Translations under genes and position numbers: made by a program | The notes under the pieces: model-generated | Database searches by the model: none | What the model saw: the letters and a program-made list of their open reading frames with translations, nothing else | Told to the model about the DNA's origin: nothing | Part shown: positions 40,077-48,337 of the stretch, piece after piece | Position numbering within the stretch: position 1 is the stretch's first letter | Layout: every line of letters starts with the position of its first letter | NCBI GenBank assembly: GCA_016287245.1 | Contig: JAEEWG010000023.1 | Coordinates: 1-48,337 of the forward strand | From: Clostridia bacterium | Lineage (GTDB): Bacteria; Bacillota; Clostridia; Saccharofermentanales; Saccharofermentanaceae | Direction: 5' to 3' | Length of the DNA: 48,337 bases

Positions 40077-43000
40077 TGAAACCACCCCTCCTCAACAGTA
40101 GGGATATACACCTGGTTTCCACCGCCTGGCAGCATACCAGCTCCGCCATTAATCACTTGCGGTGCCGCTGTACCCTCATAAATAACTGTACCTTTGGGAA
40201 CTGTCACTGTTTCGACATATAGTGCACTATTGCCCCAATCAGGATTTAGTGCTAAATCAAATTGAGACTGCATTCCTCCGTTTTGTGGTGTTCTCGTCAT
40301 ATATCCACCAATTCTATTACTTTCATCCGAATAAACTCTGTAAAAAGTTGTATCTTCTGTAAGTGTTCTACGTGTATATACTCCACCAGTAAAAGTATCA
40401 GCTTTACTCTTATCAAGAGGACCATCATGACCTGGGAAAAATGTCTCATCTGGATCAGGATCATCAAATCCGCCACCTCCGCCATCACCACTGCGGAGGC
40501 CACTTTCATTACCATCACTATTACCATTTCCAAATCCATTTGCTCCACCGGCTGCTCCTGCCATGCCAAATGTTACGCCTGCTCCGTAGAATCCTTTAGA
40601 AACATATTTAAGTATCCTATAAAGGAACTCATTATCTTTGCAAAAATCATCTGCAATAGCACCTGTAAGGAATCCCAAAAGTCCGCAGATTACCATGCAT
40701 AGTATGCATTCAAGGGCTGTCAAAGCCAAAGCATATACTAGGAAAGTTGCAAAAATGGACATCGCGCCAATAATCAGACCACCTAAGAAGGCAATTCCCA
40801 TTTCTTTGAACAATTCGCCATACGAGAATTCGGAAGCATCGACACTATCCTCATATAAGAACCCAGCAATAATGGCGCTTGTTGTGGCTGATATGATGGA
40901 CATGATTGCCATCGATGTCATCAATTCCCCAAGTGTAGTATGTCCGCTCGGATCCGAATACTTAACAGGATTAGAATTGGCAAATAAGTATCTATTCTGA
41001 CTTGTAGGATTAGCAATATTTCCTCCGTATGTGTCCATAGACAGGAATCTTCCCGTCTCAGGATCCATATATCGTGCTCTTAAGTATACAAGTCCTGTCT
41101 CATCTTGTTCCTCGCCTTGGAATCCATAATTATCTAGCGTTGTTCCTGTTGATTCTGTCAGATTACCAAAACTATCATATATATATGAATCGATTAGATT
41201 ACCCGTTTCGTCAGTCAGTCCGCGGACTGTTCCAGTGACATCAGTAAGATAATAGAGCGTATCCGTTCCATCATTTCGAGATATTAGGTCAAATCCTCTT
41301 ACATACGAGATAACCTCACTACCTGTTACAGCCTTCAGCACCTGACTATATCCTGAAGAATAGTCTGTAACGAAATTAGTAGTTACTCCGTTTATTGTCT
41401 TACTTGTTCTTGTACCATCATCATCATATGTAAAGGAAGCATTTATCTGATCACCAGCGGCAAGCCCGTTAACTCGAACAAGTCTGTTAAAGTCATCGTA
41501 TTCGTAAGTAACGGCAAGTGCTCCGTTTACACTCTGAGAAACCAGATTACCTGCATTATCATAAGTATAAGTTGTATCACCAGCCTGTATAAGCTGATTT
41601 ATCTTGTTATATGTGTAATAAGTAACTACGCCATCTACAGTCTTTGTGCTTCTATTTGAATTTGCATCATAGGTATATTCAGTAATATGCTTACCCGTTG
41701 CGTCTTCAACAGATTCTTTTGCAAGTCTTCCAAGTGCATCGTATTCGTAGTTTACAGTTCTTGAGCCCTCTTCTGCTACAGTAATATTCCCATTAAGATT
41801 TCTGGTATAAGTATAGTGCTGAAGTTCGTCACCATCCGCATTTACTGTGTAAATTGAAACAATGAGATTGGTACAGTCATACCCGTATGTAGTTACTACT
41901 CCATTAGGATAAGAAATAGTTTTGAGATTCCCTACATTGTCATACGAATACGTAGTAACGTTACCTTCTGCATCCGTAACGGTCTCGATTCTTCCGAACT
42001 TATCGTATCCGTAAGATACAGTCACTCCGGATGTATCGACCTCTGTAAGCAGATAATTGTTATCGTAACAATAGGTTACTTGATTGTTTTTTCCATCTGT
42101 TCTCGATGTAACAAGACCATATTCGTTATAGCTGTAATTTACATTTCCAACAGAAAGAATATTGCCATAACTGTCGTATGTATAGGCAATCTCTTTATCG
42201 CCCCAAACAGCTGCTGTGACTCTACCCAGACTATCGTATGAATAGTTAATTGTGTTGCCTCCAAAATCACTTGTAGAAGCAATCTGTCCTTTCGCGGTGT
42301 ATGATACGCCCGATGTCTGATTAAGAGCATTTGTCTGTGATACATTTCTTCCATATTCATCATAGGAATAAGTAGTCACATTCCCCTTTGCATCAGTTAC
42401 CGTCTTAAGATTTCCCACATTGTCATAAGTATACTTTGTTGTATTTCCCAGACTATCAGTAACACTTGCAAGATTGTCAGAATCGTCATAGTTATAGGAC
42501 GTCTCATTCCCTAAAGCATCTCTGCTTATAGTTAACCTTCCTCTTAAATCATATACCGCGGAATATGTGCCCCCATTCGGATATTTGATTTCCGTCTGAT
42601 GTCCTTCGCTGTCGTATGAAAAACTATATACGTTTTTATTATCGTCCGTCATCGAAGTTAACAAGTTCTGATCGTTGTATGAAAAGAGCGACGTGTTACC
42701 TTCATCGTCAGTAACAGACGTATTTCTTCCTATTGAGTCATAGTCATAGGACGTGGTAGTTCCGAGCACACTGGTATTGGATATCACTCTGTTGCACTTA
42801 TCATACACATAGGTTGATGTAGTACCATTGGAATAAGCTATCTTTGTAAGATTTCCTACGGCATCATAAGTAAACTCGCAGGTTTTTCTGTACCTGTTAG
42901 TCGAAGTCTTTACCTGGTTTTCTGCATCATAGGTAAAGCTTTCCGATGTGCCATCCGGGTAAGACACGCTTATGATATTTCCATAAATATCATATGAAAA

Positions 43001-46000
43001 GTTTGTTGTACCAAAGGGACCAGTCTCAGACGTCGTGTTTCCATAAACATCATACGTATACTCCAGTACAATGCCATCAGCTCTAATTACTTTTGTTATA
43101 TTGTCGTTGGCATCATAGAAATACTTATCAGTTACCGTCTTTCCCTGATACGTGATTGAAGAAGTAATGGGTCTTCCAAATCCGTCATATGTGAATGTCG
43201 TCACCATTCCAGAAGCGCTAGTTATACTTTCTACGTTACCATCTCCATCGTAGGTCATGGTCACGATTTCGCCAATGCTGTCAGAAAGACCCGTAAGCTT
43301 TCCATCTTTCGTGTAGGAGTATGTTTGAGTATTTCCTAAACTGTCTGTAGTAGATTCCAGGTTTCCGCGCGAATCATAAGTCATGCTCAGAGCTATTACA
43401 TCACCACGTGTTAATGAAGTGACCTCACCCTTTGTAGAATATCCCATACTGGAAGTTACACCTTCACTGTTTTTTACAGATACAAGGTTGTTGTTCTCGT
43501 CGTAGGCATATTCGGTTACATGGTCTAAAGCATCTTTCTCTGTCAGCTTATTGTTGTTCTCATCATAGGTATACGATGTCGTATTTCCACGCGCATCTTT
43601 TACCGAAAGAATATTACCGTTTTCATCATAAGTATAAGTTGTTTTATAACCTAACCGGTTGGTCGTAACCTCTGTTTTTCCATCAAGGTCATGCTCATAG
43701 GAGACCCTGTTGCCGTCAGCATCAATTGTAGCTATGAGTCTTCCGTCTTTATCATACTCATTTCTCGCAACTGTTTTTCCGTCAGCATTAGCGATTTCGG
43801 TCAAGTAATGATTATTGTATGTAAAACCAGATTCCCTGCCAGATTTATCAACTACACTTACAAGGTCACCATTTGCATCATAAGTATAAGCGACCGAATA
43901 AGTTCCATCAGAAATGGATGTAATCTTGCCTTCAGCATCCCTTGTAAAGTTGATGGATCCACCTTCAGAATAGACGATGCCCTGATTAGTGATCTCGATC
44001 GTTCTACCTTCAGCATCCTCAATCTTTGTAAGACCGGTATCTGCGTTAAGATAGAACTTCATTCCATCGTATCTAGTAAGGAGAAAATTCTTCGGCGCAA
44101 ACTCTGCCAGATTAAAATCGAATAAGTAGAGTTTACCATCGCTTGAATACATGAGGTCTTCATGAGGATCAAGGATCTCAAGCGTGGATTTTCCATTCTT
44201 GCTTTCGCAATATGCGGAGATACCCAATTCCATCTTGTATCCGTTATTAGTCTCTGGGGAAAGCTTTAACGCAAAGGTCTCGCTATGGCCATTACCCCAG
44301 TCAACATAAATCTCATGAGGACATGTTTCCTCCCAGTAATATTGCGGAATCACACCCAAGATTCTTCGATTAGGTTGTTCCCAACCAGCATTTATATCTT
44401 TAGTAAGAGATACAGTCGGCCCACCAACAGACATTGTCCAGCCATAGCCAAAGTCACCTAACTGTGTTCTCTGTCTACTATCGTATGTTCTATAGATTTC
44501 TACAGGAAGTCCTGCAACAGGAAGTGTCATATCCAGGAAGGAAATGCTGTAATTACCAACCTTTGCCTGACCAGTAACAAGTACAGTAATCTCATCATAG
44601 AGACCAGTACCGGCAGCTGTATATGCAGTCAGTTTGACCTGATAGTAGCCGTTCATAAGCAGGGTCGGGTCAAGCTGACCTACTGCGTCCTTAGTTATAG
44701 CATTCGTTCCTGCCTTAGTGCTTACTGCAACATCAGAATCTACCGGATATACTTCGAAGATATAGTTGTCAAGAAGCGAACCGGTTACTGTACCGATGAT
44801 ATCTGTAATATATGAAACTTCCATGCCGTCCTGTTCGAGGTCATCCTTGCCATGGTGAATATCAACGAACAACTGATCGTCTGTAAAATCGCCAGGAATC
44901 GGTGTAGGAGTTGGATCGCCTGTAACGACTGGTGTAGGCGTAGGATCCCCTGTCGGAACAGGTGTAGGAGTTACCTTTAAGGAGAATGTTCTATCAACAA
45001 AGAAGGTTCTACCTGTTACTGTTGTTACACCAAGTGACAGGTGGAGAGTATCACCAGGAACATCGGCAAACGGCATAGTTCCGAGAAGGCCATCTTCGAT
45101 AGTTGCCTCACCTTCAGAAATAGTTCTCCATTCGTCACCGTTAAAGCGGTACTTCAATACATACGTTGCCTCAACATCAGCGATTGCCGTACCATTGATC
45201 TTTAGATCATCGCCACTCAAGACAATGGTTGTAAAGTCAGCACGAATATTACTGTTCTGAACAACAGAAATATTTACATCTTTAACATACTTGAGGCCTT
45301 CTTTATCAGTAACATCAACAGTTACTACATAATCGCCCAGTTCGAAATCAGCTGTGCTGATTTTATCCATTACGGTATATGTTGTCTGCGGATCGATATC
45401 GTTCTCATAGACAACTGTTCCGTTGGAATCGGCAACACGTACTTTTGCGTCCTTTACTTCAAACTGCGTGCTTACCTTACCATTGACGTTGATCTTCTCA
45501 CCCTTTTCGTAGATCTGTCCTTCTGTAGGCTCGATCAGTTCAATGGAATTATCGTGCAGAGAATGAATGTCCGGATACGGATCGATCTCGATACCATAAA
45601 CATTGAAAATAGGTGCATTTCCATATGTGTCTGCCATCCATTCGAAGTGCAGATCGTGTGCTCCTCCGAACACCTCATTGAAGCTAATCGGGCAGATGAT
45701 GGCCGGAGCAACATTCTTATCGATATTTCCTTCTTCGTCATACTGTGCTGTGTAGAGATAGAGGATCTCTTCCACGCCATCGTATTCGAACCATACTTCA
45801 TTTACACTTCCATTATCGAGAAGCTGCGCGAAGTCCATAATACCGTAATTGACGGAATAGTTGCCATTGATATCGATCGTCAGTGCACTTTCGTACGGTG
45901 TGGAACCAGAATGCCATTCTCCGTCATTAGTTCTCCATCTTCTGCCAGAGTCTCTGGAGAAGTCCATCTCGAGGATGATCGACTTACCAGAGTCAGAAAC

Positions 46001-48337
46001 GATATGGAGTTCAATCGTGTTAGTTGGAGACGTGTTGTTATATTCCATTCCAAGCGTAAATCTGGCCTTAAAGGAATAGTCAGGGCTGAATTCTCTCTTT
46101 GTTTTACCAATAACTCTTGTTTCGATATAGTTTGCATATTCAGCCAAAGTGATAAGTTCAGGACTATAGGTAGTGTGAGACTGGAACTGCCAGTCTTCTT
46201 CTACAAAATTCGTCTGATAGTCATACTTTGCATCACCCTGCGAGAAGATGAAATATCTCTCCTGTTCTGTCAGCGGTACCGGGGTCGGTGTCGGGGAGAC
46301 AGAAGGTGTCGGTGTTACAGTTGGTGTAGGTGTTTCTGTCGGAGTAGGCGTTACCGTAGGACCACCATGCATACCCGGCATCGGATCGAGTTCGAATCCG
46401 AGGAGGTTATGGCTCGCACAGCAAATGCCAGTTGCAGATGTGAATCCCATGTACAGATCTGAAACACCTGCAAAATGCTCTTCCAAATCGATAGGGCAGA
46501 CAAGTGTCGGCTCGGTCGGCTTTTCGACATTACCTTCTTCATCGTAATCGGCTACGTACACATAGAGTTCCTTTGCTTTTCCATCGTAGGATACCCATAC
46601 ATCACGAACCACACCGGAAGTTCTAAGAGACGGCCATTCTTTATATGCATAGTGGTAATCCGAGTTACCATCCAACATAACAGCTACGTGACTTCCGTTT
46701 TCACCACCGATCCAGTCACCTGTACCGGTCTCGTTCTTGTGACGTCCACCGTTCTGGTAGTTATCCAATTCAACGATCAAAGACGGCGAGATACTGCCGT
46801 AACCGATGCTTTGGCCGTTTGTATTGTTATTTACCGTTTTCGGGCTCAAAACAAATGCAATACCATCCGCAAGAGAAGATGTGTGGTCAATACGAACCGT
46901 ATAACGTGCATCAAAAGAGAGATCCTCATCAAATGCACGGTAGGTCATAAAGAAAGCATAACCGTTCTTCCACGTGACATTCGGACAGACTTCAATTACA
47001 TATGGATCGAAGGATGCACTATTGCCATAGTTCCAGTCTTCTTCCTGGAACAGGATCTCATAGTTGTATTTCGGATCACCCTGAGAGATGGACCAATATT
47101 CCTGCGGCTCATCCGGCGTAGGTGTCGGACTCGGTGTTGCCGTTGCCGTCGGTGTAGGCGTATCGGTCGGTGTCGGAGTCTCAGTAGGTGTAGGGGTTTC
47201 TGTCGGAGTAGGTGTCTCCGTCGGTGTAGGAGTATTTGTCGGAGTCGGAGTTTCCGTCGGGGTAGGTGTCGGCGTGTTCGTCGGCGTAGGTGTAGGAGTA
47301 TTCGTAGGCGTCGGCGTATTTGTCGGCGTAGGAGTATTCGTAGGTGTAGGTGTGTTTGTCGGTGTAGGTGTAGGTGTATTTGTAGGAGTCGGGGTAGGCG
47401 TTGGCGGTACAGTTACAATTACTGTTGCAGAGTCAAGAACGACTTCGCCTGTGCTCAGGACAACATATCCTTCCAGTGTATATTCACCCGGCTGGTCAGG
47501 AGTGATGACGTATGTCCAGTCTTCGTTGATCTCTACGTCTTCCCCGTTCAGACGGAATTTTACTACATAAGGAGTTTCGATCTCTTCGGATTCGATGGTA
47601 TATGTGGAGGTCTCATTGGTATAGATCTCTTCCGGATCTGCCGTGATGTGGATGACCGGCAGTTCGTAGAGGAGCTCAAGGTCACTTGCACTTGCGGTGC
47701 AGTTAAAGATGGAACCTTCGTAGTTGAAGCGGTTCGCGATGATTCTTCCGTTGAAGGACGTCTCGTTCGCATGGATGCTGACTGTGCCCTTCGGGGCATA
47801 GATAATACCGTTGACGGTGATGTTGGTACCTCTTAAGGTAACGTTACCGTTCTTGGAGTAGAGAACTACTCTTCCCTCTCCGGAAAGAGTATCTACGTTA
47901 TAGCTGATGTCTCCATCGGCTACGATAACGCAGTCACCGGAGAACTTCGTGCCGTTGATGGTCAGGCTGCCATTGGTGGAATAGAATCCGTTGGCAACGA
48001 TCTGTTTAGAGGATTTAAATAAAGAAGCATCTACTGTTTCCATTCTGGAGGAAAGTCCCAGGATAGCAGCAGAAAAGTCCGGCATCGGGACCGGAGATAC
48101 TTTTTCGTTTTTCTTTCCGATATTGATCTTATAGCCGTTGGCATTGATTTTACCGACTGCATCAAGATTTCCGAGAAGGCTCAGTTCCGAGCCCTGATAA
48201 TCGAAGTTGCTTCCGGTATATACATCACCGGAGATCGTGCTCTTCCAGCCCTTGAAGGTAAAGCTTCTGTTGCTGTAGATCGCATATGGGAAAAGGGTAG
48301 TTTCTGTCTCTTCGTCCGGAGCGGCCTTCGGAGCAGC
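40073..48337 (-). CDS. Giant RHS/YD-repeat polymorphic toxin with lectin-like domains (5' end beyond window)
   Basis: The frame is open to the right edge, giving 2754 visible residues; an internal ATG at 48085 is not a start, since 84 in-frame codons precede it. Order by base position: beta-rich rungs resembling bactofilin/beta-helix (about 47650-48337), Ig-like segment, Thr-Pro linker (47110-47405), L-type-lectin-like domain 1 (about 46385-47100; [24 protein letters not shown]), linker, lectin-like domain 2 (about 45565-46262), Ig-like repeats, Thr-Pro linker (near 44900), then the RHS core (FGYGWTMSV to about 40965) with many YD repeats. The core ends [18 protein letters not shown] and [19 protein letters not shown]. 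Behind it are hydrophobic segments (40620-40950), a Gly/Asp linker and a C-terminal 115-residue domain ([40 protein letters not shown]) recalling NAD-targeting ART/TNT-like toxins. A secretion signal must lie outside the window. It acts presumably by contact delivery to other cells. Confidence 0.9.
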   Translation of the reverse strand, partial: AAPKAAPDEETETTLFPYAIYSNRSFTFKGWKSTISGDVYTGSNFDYQGSELSLLGNLDAVGKINANGYKINIGKKNEKVSPVPMPDFSAAILGLSSRMETVDASLFKSSKQIVANGFYSTNGSLTINGTKFSGDCVIVADGDISYNVDTLSGEGRVVLYSKNGNVTLRGTNITVNGIIYAPKGTVSIHANETSFNGRIIANRFNYEGSIFNCTASASDLELLYELPVIHITADPEEIYTNETSTYTIESEEIETPYVVKFRLNGEDVEINEDWTYVITPDQPGEYTLEGYVVLSTGEVVLDSATVIVTVPPTPTPTPTNTPTPTPTNTPTPTNTPTPTNTPTPTNTPTPTPTNTPTPTPTETPTPTNTPTPTETPTPTETPTPTETPTPTDTPTPTATATPSPTPTPDEPQEYWSISQGDPKYNYEILFQEEDWNYGNSASFDPYVIEVCPNVTWKNGYAFFMTYRAFDEDLSFDARYTVRIDHTSSLADGIAFVLSPKTVNNNTNGQSIGYGSISPSLIVELDNYQNGGRHKNETGTGDWIGGENGSHVAVMLDGNSDYHYAYKEWPSLRTSGVVRDVWVSYDGKAKELYVYVADYDEEGNVEKPTEPTLVCPIDLEEHFAGVSDLYMGFTSATGICCASHNLLGFELDPMPGMHGGPTVTPTPTETPTPTVTPTPSVSPTPTPVPLTEQERYFIFSQGDAKYDYQTNFVEEDWQFQSHTTYSPELITLAEYANYIETRVIGKTKREFSPDYSFKARFTLGMEYNNTSPTNTIELHIVSDSGKSIILEMDFSRDSGRRWRTNDGEWHSGSTPYESALTIDINGNYSVNYGIMDFAQLLDNGSVNEVWFEYDGVEEILYLYTAQYDEEGNIDKNVAPAIICPISFNEVFGGAHDLHFEWMADTYGNAPIFNVYGIEIDPYPDIHSLHDNSIELIEPTEGQIYEKGEKINVNGKVSTQFEVKDAKVRVADSNGTVVYENDIDPQTTYTVMDKISTADFELGDYVVTVDVTDKEGLKYVKDVNISVVQNSNIRADFTTIVLSGDDLKINGTAIADVEATYVLKYRFNGDEWRTISEGEATIEDGLLGTMPFADVPGDTLHLSLGVTTVTGRTFFVDRTFSLKVTPTPVPTGDPTPTPVVTGDPTPTPIPGDFTDDQLFVDIHHGKDDLEQDGMEVSYITDIIGTVTGSLLDNYIFEVYPVDSDVAVSTKAGTNAITKDAVGQLDPTLLMNGYYQVKLTAYTAAGTGLYDEITVLVTGQAKVGNYSISFLDMTLPVAGLPVEIYRTYDSRQRTQLGDFGYGWTMSVGGPTVSLTKDINAGWEQPNRRILGVIPQYYWEETCPHEIYVDWGNGHSETFALKLSPETNNGYKMELGISAYCESKNGKSTLEILDPHEDLMYSSDGKLYLFDFNLAEFAPKNFLLTRYDGMKFYLNADTGLTKIEDAEGRTIEITNQGIVYSEGGSINFTRDAEGKITSISDGTYSVAYTYDANGDLVSVVDKSGRESGFTYNNHYLTEIANADGKTVARNEYDKDGRLIATIDADGNRVSYEHDLDGKTEVTTNRLGYKTTYTYDENGNILSVKDARGNTTSYTYDENNNKLTEKDALDHVTEYAYDENNNLVSVKNSEGVTSSMGYSTKGEVTSLTRGDVIALSMTYDSRGNLESTTDSLGNTQTYSYTKDGKLTGLSDSIGEIVTMTYDGDGNVESITSASGMVTTFTYDGFGRPITSSITYQGKTVTDKYFYDANDNITKVIRADGIVLEYTYDVYGNTTSETGPFGTTNFSYDIYGNIISVSYPDGTSESFTYDAENQVKTSTNRYRKTCEFTYDAVGNLTKIAYSNGTTSTYVYDKCNRVISNTSVLGTTTSYDYDSIGRNTSVTDDEGNTSLFSYNDQNLLTSMTDDNKNVYSFSYDSEGHQTEIKYPNGGTYSAVYDLRGRLTISRDALGNETSYNYDDSDNLASVTDSLGNTTKYTYDNVGNLKTVTDAKGNVTTYSYDEYGRNVSQTNALNQTSGVSYTAKGQIASTSDFGGNTINYSYDSLGRVTAAVWGDKEIAYTYDSYGNILSVGNVNYSYNEYGLVTSRTDGKNNQVTYCYDNNYLLTEVDTSGVTVSYGYDKFGRIETVTDAEGNVTTYSYDNVGNLKTISYPNGVVTTYGYDCTNLIVSIYTVNADGDELQHYTYTRNLNGNITVAEEGSRTVNYEYDALGRLAKESVEDATGKHITEYTYDANSNRSTKTVDGVVTYYTYNKINQLIQAGDTTYTYDNAGNLVSQSVNGALAVTYEYDDFNRLVRVNGLAAGDQINASFTYDDDGTRTSKTINGVTTNFVTDYSSGYSQVLKAVTGSEVISYVRGFDLISRNDGTDTLYYLTDVTGTVRGLTDETGNLIDSYIYDSFGNLTESTGTTLDNYGFQGEEQDETGLVYLRARYMDPETGRFLSMDTYGGNIANPTSQNRYLFANSNPVKYSDPSGHTTLGELMTSMAIMSIISATTSAIIAGFLYEDSVDASEFSYGELFKEMGIAFLGGLIIGAMSIFATFLVYALALTALECILCMVICGLLGFLTGAIADDFCKDNEFLYRILKYVSKGFYGAGVTFGMAGAAGGANGFGNGNSDGNESGLRSGDGGGGGFDDPDPDETFFPGHDGPLDKSKADTFTGGVYTRRTLTEDTTFYRVYSDESNRIGGYMTRTPQNGGMQSQFDLALNPDWGNSALYVETVTVPKGTVIYEGTAAPQVINGGAGMLPGGGNQVYIPTVEEGWFH
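47110..47405 (-). repeat. Low-complexity Thr-Pro linker repeat inside the RHS gene
   Basis: Encodes about 100 residues of [17 protein letters not shown]. At DNA level it is a degenerate repeat of GTAGGNGT words with 6-, 12- and 18-base periods. Shorter relatives occur near 46270-46350 and 44890-44975. Such tracts change length readily by slippage. Confidence 0.85.

Noticed and set aside
46475..47836. Long plus-strand frame of about 450 codons inside the RHS gene
   Set aside because: It is Arg/Cys-rich nonsense opposite the Thr-Pro linker and lectin-coding DNA; the minus strand carries the clear protein.
48083..48085. ATG as the start of the RHS protein
   Set aside because: The frame remains open for 84 codons to the window edge, codes for similar beta-rich sequence, and no ribosome binding site precedes this ATG.

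Overview
The window looks like chromosomal DNA of an anaerobic, Gram-positive member of the Clostridia. The evidence is a SpoVG homologue, Firmicutes-type gene neighbourhoods (rpsF-ssb-rpsR, rplI-dnaB, tilS-hpt-ftsH), strong GGAGG ribosome binding sites, consensus -35/-10 promoters and many lipoproteins or secreted proteins with Gram-positive signal peptides. No rRNA, tRNA, CRISPR array, integrase or transposase was recognised. Base composition drifts AT-richer from about 35 to 40 kb, where the accessory genes are densest.

Layout. 1-15 kb is mostly core: the start of rplU with its promoter and leader, a LacI-type repressor, a polytopic membrane protein and murC (all minus), then spoVG and a large lipoprotein (plus). 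A striking array of 33-bp dyad repeats follows, then two minus-strand groups, rplI-dnaB-tilS-hpt-ftsH and rpsF-ssb-rpsR. 15.4-21.5 kb (plus) holds a secreted beta-helix-like protein and then a compact cluster: a 37-residue acidic peptide, a membrane-anchored Ser/Thr/Pro-rich protein, a PqqD-like protein, an S26-type signal peptidase-like protein, an HPr-kinase-like protein and an ABC exporter. I read this as a peptide-modification and export system of no type I can name, and it is the best candidate here for an undescribed system.

21.5-26.2 kb carries a polysaccharide deacetylase and two secreted DUF4214 proteins (one with a CHAP hydrolase domain) that share a duplicated upstream region and a palindrome next to an extended -10 promoter. 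26.2-38.7 kb is an accessory island: two paralogous three-gene ABC systems (ATPase plus two FtsX/MacB-like permeases), four small secreted proteins related to one another, three secreted proteins with CxxC zinc-ribbon-like repeats, and a further secreted beta-rich protein. Three transcription units in this island start with the same module: a promoter with 17-bp spacing, a conserved 5' leader, and a conserved 18-codon ORF 57-61 bp ahead of the main gene. These 18-residue ORFs are very short, yet they are conserved in protein sequence and have perfect ribosome binding sites.

39.6-48.3 kb is a polymorphic-toxin locus: a giant RHS/YD-repeat protein whose reading frame runs off the right edge (at least 2754 residues), carrying Thr-Pro linkers, two L-type-lectin-like domains and a variable C-terminal toxin-like domain. 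A small putative immunity gene is coupled to it through a TTGA stop/start overlap.

Taken together, the right two thirds of the window is devoted to cell-surface interaction, competition and secreted peptides; the left third is replication, translation and cell-wall housekeeping. All family names rest on motifs read by eye; no database search was run.
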